A stretch of 40,387 bases of DNA from Verrucomicrobiota bacterium (GCA_030605125.1 JAUWBD010000021.1:1-40387), one strand, 5' to 3'; counted from the stretch's first letter, positions 1-8,952 are shown. A program made the numbers and translations. The notes: generated from the letters alone by a model not told the origin.

Positions 1-645
1 GTCGATGGCGGAGAAGAGGTCGCCGAGCTTCGGAAAACCGTAGTTTCGGGAATCGAAGGAGCCCTGGTTCGAAATGTGCGAACCCACGCCGCCGAGGAAG
101 GCCCAGCCGTCGGCGTCGGCGTGCGCATCGACCGCGCTGCGTAGCATCGAGATCAGCTTCTGGTCGCGCTTCAGCATGTCGGCGCTGGGCTTGCTGCGCG
201 GGGTCTGCGGGGTGGGCTTGGTCTCGTCGAGGTAGAGGAAGCGCGTGCAGGCGGCGACGAAGGGCGCGGCGGCGTTTTTGCCGCCAAAGCCGATCACCTG
301 TTTGCCGTCGGCGCGGAGGCGGAGCACGAGCGGCGTGAAGTCGCAGTCGGAGGAGACGAGGCAGAAGGTGCCGACGCGCTTGGTGTAGAGGATGTCCATC
401 GCCTCGATGAGCAGCGCCATGTCGGAGGCGTTTTTGCCCTTCACGAGGTCGAAGTGCTGGATGGGCTGGATGGCGTATTCGTGGAGGATCTTCTGCCAGC
501 CGGCCAACTCGGGCTTCTGCCAATTGCCGTAGGCGCGGCGGATGTTGACGACGCCGTAGCTGGCGAGCTCGGCGATGATGAAGTCGATGCGCCCGGCGGG
601 CGCGTTGTCGGCGTCGATCAGGAGCGCGATGCTGTCGGTGGTCAT
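1..645 (-). CDS. NYN domain (LabA/DUF88-type) protein, C-terminus cut by the window edge
   Basis: The minus-strand frame is open from ATG (643-645) to the window edge, giving 215 residues without a stop. It begins MTTDSIALLIDADNAP, the first acidic strand of the NYN/PIN-like RNase fold. KNASDMALLIEAMD and SSDCDFTPLVLRLR follow, carrying the further conserved aspartates. After a linker, a second part (LISMLRSAVDA...FPKLGDLFSAID) looks like the start of an OST-HTH/LOTUS RNA-binding module, a usual partner of NYN in bacteria. NYN proteins are thought to be single-strand RNA nucleases; the substrate here is unknown. It lies 68 bp downstream of the DUF2243 gene on the same strand and may be cotranscribed. 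Thirty-seven bases of its 5' coding region recur exactly at 8821-8857. Confidence 0.85.
   Translation of the reverse strand, partial: MTTDSIALLIDADNAPAGRIDFIIAELASYGVVNIRRAYGNWQKPELAGWQKILHEYAIQPIQHFDLVKGKNASDMALLIEAMDILYTKRVGTFCLVSSDCDFTPLVLRLRADGKQVIGFGGKNAAAPFVAACTRFLYLDETKPTPQTPRSKPSADMLKRDQKLISMLRSAVDAHADADGWAFLGGVGSHISNQGSFDSRNYGFPKLGDLFSAID
567..603. repeat. 37-bp exact direct repeat, copy 1 (inside the NYN gene)
   Basis: This stretch lies in the coding sequence for about residues 15-27 of the NYN protein. It is identical, in the same orientation, to 8821-8857. Similarity stops abruptly on both sides. A 37-bp exact match 8.3 kb apart is not expected by chance, so a small duplication or patch transfer is likely; the coding copy is probably the source. 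Confidence 0.85.
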
Positions 646-713
646 GAGCGGAGGGTGTCGCGCGCCTCGTGGCACCGCAAGCGCGCCGGCATGGGGATGC
701 GGCGCCGCCCAAA

Positions 714-1214
714 TCATGCCGCCGCGGGCGGCGGACGCCGCCTCGCCGTCGTTGCTCTCACCAGAATAGTGCCCAAGCCCAGCAGCGCGACCCCCGAGGC
801 GAGAAACAGCAGGTCGAAGAGCAGTTCGTGGCGGTGCCCGGGCCGGACGTGGTGCAGGCCGAGCAACTGGTGGTTGATGAGGCCCTCCACGAGGTTGAAG
901 GCGCCCCAGCCGGCGAGCATCGCTCCCGCCAACACGCGTCCCGACCAGGCCGTCGCGTGGGCGCGGTGCGCGGCGGCGGCGCGGAAGAGCAGCGCCACGC
1001 CCGCCAGCGTGAGCAGCCAGGTGCCGAGATGGAAAAAGCCGTCCTGCCGGTTCTGGAGTTTCAGCATCTCGACCGACTCGGGCTGGCAGGTCGCGGTGGT
1101 GCAGACGAGGTGGTGCCAGCCAAGGATCTGGTGCAGCACGATGCCGTCGGCGAAACCGCCGAGGCCGAGCCCGAGCACAAGTCCGGCTTTGGTGAGAGGG
1201 GAGAGCGAAGTCAC
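714..1214 (-). CDS. DUF2243 family membrane protein
   Basis: About 166 residues from the GTG at 1212-1214. An upstream ATG at 1311-1313 would add 33 mostly Arg/Pro residues that look non-coding, so the GTG is preferred, though without a clear ribosome site. Four hydrophobic segments are visible (AGLVLGLGLGGF..., GTWLLTLAGVALLF, RVLAGAMLAGWGAFNLV, LLFDLLFLASGVALL). The DUF2243 signatures are GFADGIVLHQILGWHH near the N-terminus and NLVEGLINHQLLGLHHVRPG in the second half. The His pairs in the membrane suggest metal or haem binding, but the family has no established function. It sits directly upstream of the NYN gene on the same strand. Confidence 0.8.
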   Translation of the reverse strand: MTSLSPLTKAGLVLGLGLGGFADGIVLHQILGWHHLVCTTATCQPESVEMLKLQNRQDGFFHLGTWLLTLAGVALLFRAAAAHRAHATAWSGRVLAGAMLAGWGAFNLVEGLINHQLLGLHHVRPGHRHELLFDLLFLASGVALLGLGTILVRATTARRRPPPAAA

Positions 1215-1401
1215 TCCGCGGAGCTTAACACGCCGCCGCCCGCGTGCCCATGGGGCGCGGCGGAGGGTCCTGGGGCAGGTCCTGGATGGTGGCTTTACCC
1301 GCGGATTTCTCATAAAGTTAAGCGATACTTCTCAAGGCTTGGCGCGCGCCTAGGTTGGGCGGGCTTTCCCTCGTTACCTCACCCCGTCTCCGGCTCTCCC
1401 C

Positions 1402-4400
1402 ATGCATTACCTTTCGCCTGGCCTTTGGCGCGCCTTCGCGCTCGCGTCCGCCCTGCTGTCGCTCGTCTCGTTCGCGAGCGGCACCGTCCGCATCAACGAG
1501 CTCGTCAGCTCCAACGGCAACGGCCTCGCTGACGAGGACGGCGACCGCTCCGACTGGATCGAGCTGCACAACACCGGCCCCGCCGCGGTGGACCTCACCG
1601 GCTGGGGCCTCTCCGACAGTGCCGCACCCTTCAAATGGACCTTCCCCGCGGGCACCACGATCGGGGCCGGCGCGCACCTGATCGTCTGGGCCTCCAGCAA
1701 GGACCGAGGCCCCGGCGGCAATCCCCGCCAGCCTTCCGAGGTGTCGGGCCTCGTCCTCTGGCTCGACGCCAACCAGGCCGGCACCACCACCGACAACACC
1801 GCGCTCGCCTCCTGGCCCGACCGCAGCGGGCTCGCCAACCACGTCACCCAGGCCACCAGCTCGCGCCGTCCCCGCTACCGCACCGGCGTAATCAACGGCC
1901 TCCCCGCCATCTCCTTCGACGGCGCGACGCAGGACTTCAATTTCCCCAACACCACCTTCGCCGGCATGAGCAACCTCGCCGACTTCACCGTGCTCGCACT
2001 CGTGCGGTGGAACGGCAAGGTCATCTCCGGCATCTGGGGCACCGGCTCGCCCGGGACCAACACCAACAACCTCCACTTCGAGATCCGCGACGGCGGCCTG
2101 CTGCGCGCCCGCCACGGCAACCTCGACTCGCTGCAAGTCCCCGGCGCCGTCGCGTCCGGCGCGTGGAACGTCCTCTCGCTCACGCAGCGCGCCTCGCTCG
2201 AGGATCCCGGCCTCGCCCTCTTCCGCAACGGCGCGCCCATCGGCACCTACGCCGGCAGCCCGGGCACCACCGTGCTCGCCAACTACCAGGGCTTCGTCCT
2301 CGGCAATTCGCACAACACCAACCGCAACTTTGAAGGCCACATCGCCGAGTTCATCCTCTTCAACCGCCGCCTGCCCGACGAGGAACGCCGCGGCGTCGAG
2401 GCCTACCTCAACCAAAAATACAAGCTCGGCGGCAGCCCGCACACGAACTTCGCGATCTCCGCCGGCGGCGAGGCGATCACGCTCACGCGCCCCGACGGCA
2501 CCACCGCCGACCAGTCGCCCCCCGTCGCCCTCCCGCGCGACATCGCCCTCGGTCGCGCGCCCGGCCAGGGCGACACCTGGTTCTACTTCGACCAGCCCAC
2601 GCCCGGCGCGGCCAACACCACCCCGGCCTACGTCGGCTTGCTCGACCCGCCGACCTTTTCCCATGCGCCCGGCTTTCGCACCGCGCCGCACCCGCTCGCC
2701 ATCACCCACGCCGACTCCGGCGTGACGCTGCGCTACACGCTCGACGGCTCGCGCCCCACCGCCTCGTCGCCCGTTTACACCGGCCCGCTCACCATGGCCG
2801 ACCGTAGTGCCGAGCCCAATACGATCTCGCAGATCCCGACCAACTTCATCACCGGCGAGCGCGGCTGGCAGGCGCCCCCCGGCCTCGTGCGCAAGGGCAA
2901 CGTCGTCCGCGTGCGCGCCGAGCGCCCCGGCCACCTGCCTGCCTACGCCAACGGCACCTACTTCGTCTTCCCCGAGGGCGCCGGCGCCTACTCCGTCCCC
3001 GTCATCTCCATCTCGACCGACGCCGCCCACCTCTTCGATTCGCAGACCGGCATCTACGTGCCCGGCGTCCACTACACCGGCGATCCCGCGACGGGTAACT
3101 ACTACCAGACCGGCGGCGCCTGGGAGCGGCCGGCCGAGTTCGAGTTCTTCGAGACCGACGGCCACCTCGCCCTCCGCCAGGGCGTGGGCCTGCGCATCCA
3201 CGGCGGCTTCACCCGGCGCTTTCCGCAAAAGACGCTCCGCATCTACGCCCGCTCCGAATACGGCGCGAGCGAGCTGGCGTATCCATTTTTCCCCGACGAG
3301 GCCGACGCGTCCTTCAAGCGCCTCATCCTCCGCCCCTCGGGCAACGACTGGGGTGGCACGATGTTTCGCGACGCCACCGCGCAGACCCTGATCCGCGACT
3401 TCAACGTGGACACCCAGGCCTACCGCCCCGCGGTCGTCTTCCTCAACGGCGAGTATTGGGGCATCCACAACATCCGCGAGCGCTACGACAAACACTACCT
3501 CGCCCGCACCTACGGCGTGGACCCCGAGAATATCGACTACCTCTCCGGCTCGCCCGTCGAGGTCGATGAAGGCGACGCCCTCCACTACAACCAGACGCTC
3601 TCCTACATCCTCGCCGCCAGCCTCGCCGACGAGTCGCGCATGGACCACGTGCGCACGCGCGTGGACCTGGACAACTTCATCGACTACTACAGCGCGCAAA
3701 TCTACTTCGGGAACAACGACTGGCCCGGCAACAACATCGACTACTGGCGCGCCCGCGTGCCCTACGATCCCACCGCGCCCGCCGGCCGCGACGGACGCTG
3801 GCGCTGGCTCCTCTACGACGTGGACCGCTCCCTCGGCCACACCACCGCCGCCAACTTCGACATGATCGCGTGGACCACGCGTTCGCACGAATCCACGCGG
3901 ATGTTTCGCGCGTTTCTCCAAAACCCCGGCTTCCGCGACGCCTTCCTCAACCGCATGGCGGACCACCTCAACAGCGCCTTCGTGCCCTCCGTCGTCGCTG
4001 CCACCGTCGATCGTCTCAAGCCGCCCGTGCAGAGCTCCATCGCCGAGCACATCGCCCGCTGGTCCCGGCCCACCAGCGTCGCCGAATGGCAGAACCGCGT
4101 GAACGAGATGTATGCCTTCGCCGCCGATCGCCCCGGCTTCCTGCGCCAGCACCTCATCTCGCACTTCTCCGTCGGCCCCGCTCGCGCCCTCACCATCGCC
4201 GTCTCCGACCCCGCGCACGGCACCGTGCGCGTCAACTCGCTCACGATCGACGCCGACCTCCCCGGCGTCGCCAATCCCGCCGCGCCCTATCCGTGGACCG
4301 GCATCTATTTCCAACAAGTGCCCGTCACCGTGCAGGCCATGCCCGCCCCCGGCTTCCGCTTCGCCGGCTGGCAAGGCCGCGCGGAGACGACCGATACGCT

Positions 4401-5484
4401 CACGCTCCAGCTCGGCTCCGCGCTCACGCTCACCGCGCTCTTCGAGGTGGACCCCGATGCCGCCGATCCCCGCGTGCCCGCGCCGCACTCGCTCGCGAGC
4501 GGCTCCTACACCTTCACCGAATGGCCCGCCGCGTCCGCCGCCGGCACCTACCCGCCGCACATGGTGTTTCAACAAACCGCGCAGGCCGATCCCGCCCTCG
4601 CCACCGAGCTCGAGAGCCTCTGGACCTTGCCCTACAACATCGAGAGCCGCAGCCGCATCAACGGCCTCGACGCCGCCGGCGTCTCCTTCATCAACACCGG
4701 CAACACCCAGGAGGCGCCCGAGGCCGGCTTCCTCGGCTCGGCCGTCGTCGCGCTCGACACCCGCCACCGCGCACAGGTCGCCGTCACCTGGACCGGCGGC
4801 ACCGTCGCGCCCAACAACCGCATCTACGCGCTCCGGCTCCAATACCGCCTCGGCGACACCGGCCCCTTCACCGACGTGCTCGATGCCCTCGGCGCGCCCG
4901 TGGAGTATCAGCGCGCTACGACAGGCCACTCCGCGACCCTCGGCCCCGTGACGCTCCCTGCCGCCACCTGGGACCAGCCCTACGTCCAGCTGCGTTGGAA
5001 ATACCATGCCGTGTCCGGCACCTCCGGCGCCCGCCCGCAACTCCGCCTCGACGACATCCTCGTGACGAGCGTGCCCGCGCAGGCCTTTGGCGACTGGAAG
5101 CTGCTCAACTTCCCCAACCCCGCCGACCGCGCCGACCCGCTGATCTCCGGCCCGCTCGTGGACCTCGCCGGCGACGGCGCGCCCAACCTCCTGCGCTACG
5201 CCCTCGACGCCGCGCTTGGCGAACCGGCGAGCGCCTTCCTTCCCGAGGCCGAGCTGGCCGGCGACCGCCTGAGCCTCCGCTTCGCGCGCGATCCCGCGAA
5301 GCGCGACATCACCTACCGCGTCGAAGCGAGCTCCGACCTCGCGGGGCCGTGGAGCGAGACGCTCTACGACTCCGACCTCGACTCGCGTCCCAACAACGAC
5401 GGCGCGCACCACATCGTCACCGACACCGTGCCGCTAACCGAGACCCCGCGCCGCTTCCTCCGCCTGCGCGTGAACCTGAAGTGA
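1402..5484 (+). CDS. Secreted CotH-kinase-like protein with LTD, LamG, chitobiase-C and InlB-type repeats
   Basis: A 1360-aa exported multidomain protein. The signal peptide is about residues 1-27. A lamin-tail domain (LTD) starts at 28 (RINELVSSNG...SDWIELHNTG) and runs to about 102. A LamG/ConA-like domain (VSGLVLWLDA...) fills about 113-345, and the LTD then resumes (HTNFAISAGGEAITL...PTPGAANTT, 347-406). A chitobiase-C-like module (YTLDGSRPTASSPVYTGPL) lies at about 415-465. The CotH kinase-like domain is about 530-915, with GLRIHGGFTRRFPQKTLRIY, LRPSGNDW, NGEYWGIHNIRERYD and the acidic motif YDVDRSLG (D806, D808). A divergent InlB B-repeat follows at about 928-1015. The C-terminal 340 residues resemble carbohydrate-binding or choice-of-anchor tails. 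CotH in spore-formers is a protein kinase; what the bacterial exoprotein versions phosphorylate is unknown. It probably forms an operon with the lipoprotein gene 23 nt downstream. Confidence 0.9.
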   Translation: MHYLSPGLWRAFALASALLSLVSFASGTVRINELVSSNGNGLADEDGDRSDWIELHNTGPAAVDLTGWGLSDSAAPFKWTFPAGTTIGAGAHLIVWASSKDRGPGGNPRQPSEVSGLVLWLDANQAGTTTDNTALASWPDRSGLANHVTQATSSRRPRYRTGVINGLPAISFDGATQDFNFPNTTFAGMSNLADFTVLALVRWNGKVISGIWGTGSPGTNTNNLHFEIRDGGLLRARHGNLDSLQVPGAVASGAWNVLSLTQRASLEDPGLALFRNGAPIGTYAGSPGTTVLANYQGFVLGNSHNTNRNFEGHIAEFILFNRRLPDEERRGVEAYLNQKYKLGGSPHTNFAISAGGEAITLTRPDGTTADQSPPVALPRDIALGRAPGQGDTWFYFDQPTPGAANTTPAYVGLLDPPTFSHAPGFRTAPHPLAITHADSGVTLRYTLDGSRPTASSPVYTGPLTMADRSAEPNTISQIPTNFITGERGWQAPPGLVRKGNVVRVRAERPGHLPAYANGTYFVFPEGAGAYSVPVISISTDAAHLFDSQTGIYVPGVHYTGDPATGNYYQTGGAWERPAEFEFFETDGHLALRQGVGLRIHGGFTRRFPQKTLRIYARSEYGASELAYPFFPDEADASFKRLILRPSGNDWGGTMFRDATAQTLIRDFNVDTQAYRPAVVFLNGEYWGIHNIRERYDKHYLARTYGVDPENIDYLSGSPVEVDEGDALHYNQTLSYILAASLADESRMDHVRTRVDLDNFIDYYSAQIYFGNNDWPGNNIDYWRARVPYDPTAPAGRDGRWRWLLYDVDRSLGHTTAANFDMIAWTTRSHESTRMFRAFLQNPGFRDAFLNRMADHLNSAFVPSVVAATVDRLKPPVQSSIAEHIARWSRPTSVAEWQNRVNEMYAFAADRPGFLRQHLISHFSVGPARALTIAVSDPAHGTVRVNSLTIDADLPGVANPAAPYPWTGIYFQQVPVTVQAMPAPGFRFAGWQGRAETTDTLTLQLGSALTLTALFEVDPDAADPRVPAPHSLASGSYTFTEWPAASAAGTYPPHMVFQQTAQADPALATELESLWTLPYNIESRSRINGLDAAGVSFINTGNTQEAPEAGFLGSAVVALDTRHRAQVAVTWTGGTVAPNNRIYALRLQYRLGDTGPFTDVLDALGAPVEYQRATTGHSATLGPVTLPAATWDQPYVQLRWKYHAVSGTSGARPQLRLDDILVTSVPAQAFGDWKLLNFPNPADRADPLISGPLVDLAGDGAPNLLRYALDAALGEPASAFLPEAELAGDRLSLRFARDPAKRDITYRVEASSDLAGPWSETLYDSDLDSRPNNDGAHHIVTDTVPLTETPRRFLRLRVNLK

Positions 5485-5507
5485 GCGCTACCTGGCACTC
5501 CCCTTCG

Positions 5508-7850
5508 ATGCGCGCCTTTCCTCTCAAAAACTCGCTCGCGGTCGGCGCGCTCCTCCTCGTGCTCGCCGGCTGCGCGCATCCTCCCGCGGGTAACGCGTCG
5601 TCCTTCGCCAACTCGCGAGCCTCCGCGCCCGCGCCAGTCCCGGCCCGCGATTTCGTCGAGCTCGATGCCGACCGCGACGGCCTCTACGACGACGCCGAGC
5701 GCAAGGCCTTCCTCGACCTGCTCGCGCAACACGTGCCCGACCTCGGCGGACCCTTCGACGCCGACGGCGACGGCCGCGTGACCATCGCCGAAATGGAGCA
5801 GGGCCGCCACCCGCTCACGCTGCGCATCCCGCGGGATTTCCCCGCCAAAAACGTCCACATCCCCTGGACCATCGACCTCTTCCCCGAGTGGCTCTCGACC
5901 GCGTATCTCCAGGACGACGTCGCCGCCACGGGCGAAATCGCCGAGCACGCCTCGCGCGGCTTGATCAAGCGTCCCGCCGCGCAGGCCGACGCCGCGCTCC
6001 GCCCGCGCAAACTGCGCGACGGCGGCGGCGTCGAGTTTGCCGCCAACTCCGGCCAACACCTCTCGATGGAGGGCCACCGCGACGCCTTCCTCAACTACCG
6101 CTGGTGCATCCTTACCTTCCGCATCGACGGCCGCTCGGGCACCAACACCGAGACCGTGCTCGTGGACATCAACCGGGGCGACACGTCCAACAAATCCACG
6201 CCCAAGATCTGGTTCAGCAAAAAGACCGGCCTGAACATCCAATACGTCGGCCGCAACGCCGGCGGCCTCGACCGCCGCGTCATGAGCACGAAGCACATCG
6301 TCGCCGACGGCCGCACCTGGAACGTCCTCGTGTGCGGCGTCCGCTTCGGCCAGATGTTTGCCTCGGTCAACGGCGTGCCGCTCCGCACCCGCGAGCCGCA
6401 GCCGCCGCGCTTCGCGGGCGAGTGGCCCTTCGAGGCGACGTCCTTCATCGGCGACGCCCGCCCGGGCAACAGCGCCTGGGCCTACGACAGCTTGATCTTC
6501 GGCCTCACCGAGCCCTCCGAGGCGATGGTGCGCAAGATGACCGGCTGGGCCGCCCACCGCCTCGACATCGCTCGGCGCCTCCCGGCCGACCACCCCTACG
6601 CGACGCAACGCCCGATCGTGGACGCCGAGGATCTGCCCGCGCGCTACGTCCACGACGAGGAGCGGTGGGCCGCGTGGCGCGCCGCGCTCAAAGACGAATC
6701 GCGCAAGGCCAACGCCGGCGGCCCGCGCGTGGAGCCGCGCGTTTTCGAGCGCGTTTTCCACGACGACTTTCGCGCCTACCGCATCGGCCAGAGCACCAGC
6801 GGCGAGGGCGACCTCTGGGTCGGCTACGGCTTCAACGCCGCGGTCGGCGGCCAGGCCCCGCTCATCGAGCCCGGCGCCTGGCCCGACGCCTACACGCACG
6901 ACGCCGCGAAGGGCTTGCAGACGCTCTCGCTCGTCACCACCCACTCCAGCACCGCGGTGCGCGGCAGCGCGATCTACACCGTCAACGACAGCGGCCACGG
7001 CTACACCTGGGCCGGCCCGAAGGTGTTTCGCATTCGCTGCATGTTTCCGAAGATCGAGCCGGCCGACCTGGCACCCGGCCTCTTCCCCGCGTTTTGGTCC
7101 TACGGCATCGAGTGGCTTTTCTGGCGCACCTCGAACCGCATCGAGAACGACTGGTTCGAGTTCGACGGCAAAAACGGCCACCACCTCAACGCCATCTGGA
7201 CGCACGTCCACTACTCGCACATGCGCGACAACGTCTTCGCCAAGCAGGCCACGCGCTACCCGAGCGACCAGTTCTACGGCGGCGAGCTGACCGAGGCGGC
7301 GAGCGGCATCCCGGGCGGGCTCTACATCTGGGACGGCCAGTTTCACACCTGGGAATGGGTGATCGACGAGGAAACGACCACGATCAACGTCACCATCCCC
7401 GACGGCGCCGGCGGCGAGCGCTGGGTGGAGATCACGCGCGGCCCGACCTCGCCGACCTACCTCGAGCGCCAGTTGCTCATCCTCGACTACGCGCTGAAGA
7501 CCCGCGTGCGCCACCCGACCAAGCGGCAGGACTTCGTGGTCGATTTCGTGGAGGTGCTGCAAAAGACGTCCGACCTCGAAAAAGTCCCCGCGCCCTTCAC
7601 CGCGCGCCCGCGGCTCGCTCTCAAGGGCAAACTCGCCGCCGGCGCCACGATCACCTGCGAGGCGAAGGTCGATGGCGTCACGGACCTCCGCTACTTCTGG
7701 TTCGCCGACGGCTACCCGCTGACCTACGGCCCCTCGCCGACCTACACCCTCACGGCTGCCGATGTTGGAAAACAAATCCGCTGCATGGTGAAAGCCGTCG
7801 GCGCGCTCGATTCGCCCGAAGCGTGGAGCGTGCCGCTGCGGCACCCCTGA
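5508..7850 (+). CDS. Lipoprotein with paired EF-hands, LamG-like and GH16-like domains
   Basis: 780 aa from the ATG at 5508. The frame stays open much further upstream, but the lipoprotein signal MRAFPLKNSL...LAGC fixes this start, with the lipobox Cys at 22. Two canonical 12-residue EF-hand loops follow: D53-x-D55-x-D57...E64 and D84-x-D86-x-D88...E95. A LamG/ConA-like segment occupies about 165-355. At about 410-690 a beta-jelly-roll region contains FPAFWSYG and then E546-N-D548-W-F-E551-F-D-G-K. That matches the GH16 catalytic consensus E-x-D-x(1,2)-E-x2-G-K, except Asn replaces the usual aliphatic residue. The last 80 residues look Ig-like. I infer a surface-anchored glycan hydrolase or lectin; the substrate cannot be read. 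It follows the CotH gene by 23 nt. Confidence 0.8.
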   Translation: MRAFPLKNSLAVGALLLVLAGCAHPPAGNASSFANSRASAPAPVPARDFVELDADRDGLYDDAERKAFLDLLAQHVPDLGGPFDADGDGRVTIAEMEQGRHPLTLRIPRDFPAKNVHIPWTIDLFPEWLSTAYLQDDVAATGEIAEHASRGLIKRPAAQADAALRPRKLRDGGGVEFAANSGQHLSMEGHRDAFLNYRWCILTFRIDGRSGTNTETVLVDINRGDTSNKSTPKIWFSKKTGLNIQYVGRNAGGLDRRVMSTKHIVADGRTWNVLVCGVRFGQMFASVNGVPLRTREPQPPRFAGEWPFEATSFIGDARPGNSAWAYDSLIFGLTEPSEAMVRKMTGWAAHRLDIARRLPADHPYATQRPIVDAEDLPARYVHDEERWAAWRAALKDESRKANAGGPRVEPRVFERVFHDDFRAYRIGQSTSGEGDLWVGYGFNAAVGGQAPLIEPGAWPDAYTHDAAKGLQTLSLVTTHSSTAVRGSAIYTVNDSGHGYTWAGPKVFRIRCMFPKIEPADLAPGLFPAFWSYGIEWLFWRTSNRIENDWFEFDGKNGHHLNAIWTHVHYSHMRDNVFAKQATRYPSDQFYGGELTEAASGIPGGLYIWDGQFHTWEWVIDEETTTINVTIPDGAGGERWVEITRGPTSPTYLERQLLILDYALKTRVRHPTKRQDFVVDFVEVLQKTSDLEKVPAPFTARPRLALKGKLAAGATITCEAKVDGVTDLRYFWFADGYPLTYGPSPTYTLTAADVGKQIRCMVKAVGALDSPEAWSVPLRHP

Positions 7851-7894
7851 TACCGACGGCTGTGAAGAACTAGCCTTTTGGAAGTCTGAAATTT

Positions 7895-8025
7895 GACCAC
7901 AGATCGCACAGATATCACGGATAAGAAGCAGGATGTTCCCCAGTCATCATCCGCGCCCATCCGCGTGATCCGCGGTTAAGGTCCTGCCTTTGCCCCATCT
8001 GTGTTCATCCGTGTAATCTGTGGTT
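7895..8025. repeat. Composite inverted repeat element A (unit NNCACRGAT)
   Basis: The left arm (7895-7922) has three 9-bp units of type NNCACRGAT after a GACC cap. The right arm (7996-8025), inverted, has three matching units ending in GGTT. Between them lies a GC-rich version of the right arm (7948-7977) in the same orientation. The two right-arm copies are each 30 bp and differ at 8 positions, all transitions. Flanking TCTGAA/TCAGA bases extend the pairing. The transcript could fold into a long imperfect hairpin. It begins 45 nt after the lipoprotein stop, so it could act as its 3' end, but there is no coding content. Similar motifs recur in environmental bacterial genomes (my recollection); the function is unknown. 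Confidence 0.85.
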
Positions 8026-8126
8026 AAAGTCTGAATTTTTTTAGCTGCTGGTATGATCCGCATCATGGGGCGCCGGCTTTGCCGGTTGGCGTAGGCTTGG
8101 TCTTTACTGGCATTCGGCGACCGGTG

Positions 8127-8633
8127 TCACTTCACGAGCTGTAGGGGCTCGCTGGATACCCTGCCGGTCCAGTAACCGAATCTCCCGTCGTAGATGTCCT
8201 CGGGACTGTAGGTGACGGTGATCTCTTCCAGGTCGGCGGCAGACTTGATCTCGACTTTGACGATCGCGGCTTCGCCGGGACGGAGCTCGACCAGGCGCAG
8301 GTCGCTCCGCGAGGGGATGACGAGCGTCTGGCCGTCCTTCAGGGTAAACTTGTTCACGGTGAGGCGAACTTGCCGCTTTGGCTCGGTGCCGGAGGTTTGG
8401 GCAAGGCCGTCGGTGATGACGGTGAGCGGGGTCTCGGACACGTTTTTCAGCGGGACCATGAAGGCATAGTGCCAGCCTTGCGCCTGGATCCATCCCCGCG
8501 AGGCGGCGTCGAAGGTCTGCACCTCCGTCGGTTCCTTCCCGAGCAAAACGGGCTGGAGCACTTGAATTTCCTGGGCGGCGGCGAAGGCGTGCAGTGAAGC
8601 AGCACAAATCACACAAGTGAGAAGGGTTTTCAT
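8127..8633 (-). CDS. Small secreted protein of unknown function
   Basis: 168 aa starting MKTLLTCVICAASLHAFAAAQ, a clear signal peptide with cleavage near residue 20. The mature part is beta-rich (FMVPLKNVSETPLTVITDGL, RQVRLTVNKFTLKDGQTLVIP, EAAIVKVEIKSAADLEEITVTYSPEDIYDG), suggesting one Ig- or jelly-roll-like periplasmic domain. I do not recognise a family. It is monocistronic on the minus strand, divergent from the methyltransferase gene across a 319-bp gap. Confidence 0.7.
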   Translation of the reverse strand: MKTLLTCVICAASLHAFAAAQEIQVLQPVLLGKEPTEVQTFDAASRGWIQAQGWHYAFMVPLKNVSETPLTVITDGLAQTSGTEPKRQVRLTVNKFTLKDGQTLVIPSRSDLRLVELRPGEAAIVKVEIKSAADLEEITVTYSPEDIYDGRFGYWTGRVSSEPLQLVK

Positions 8634-8952
8634 GGATGCACTGGGGAGTCTGGGTTCACAGGGGCTACGAAGCGCGAGCCTACTGCCTTCGGGGCGCGAG
8701 GCGCGCTAATTTTTGGTCCGCCCTTGGCTCGAAACCCTCCCGGTATCCCTTCGCTCGGTCTGCTCCGAAATCTGCTCGCCCTTTCGCTTCGCCGCTCCGC
8801 CGCCCAATCGCGTCAGTTCGGCTCGGCGATGATGAAGTCGATGCGCCCGGCGGGCGCCGGGCTCCTCGGTGAAACGCGGAGCCGGGAAACCCGCTTGCTA
8901 GGCCGGTCCGTTGATTCAGGTTCGGGCACGCGTCGGGTCGGACGCCATTTCC
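8634..8952. other. 319-bp divergent intergenic region containing the second 37-bp repeat copy
   Basis: This gap separates the small secreted protein gene (minus) from the methyltransferase gene (plus). No convincing gene is visible. It holds copy 2 of the 37-bp repeat from the NYN gene at 8821-8857. Upstream of that copy, at about 8720-8815, is a C/T-rich tract with several TTCGC-type words. No strong promoter pair was identified by eye. Confidence 0.6.
8821..8857. repeat. 37-bp exact direct repeat, copy 2 (intergenic)
   Basis: Identical to 567-603 and in the same orientation. The copy is outside any plausible gene and about 95 nt before the methyltransferase ATG. Flanks on both sides are unrelated to the flanks of copy 1. 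Confidence 0.85.

Noticed and set aside
1318-5412. A 1364-codon open frame antisense to the CotH-like gene
   Set aside because: Its sequence is Gly/Ala/Val/Arg-rich with no domain, while the sense frame has several recognisable domains. Long antisense frames are expected when third positions are nearly all G or C.
7895-8025. Possible CRISPR array in repeat element A
   Set aside because: Units are only 9 bp, imperfect and partly inverted, with no regular spacers and no cas genes in the window.
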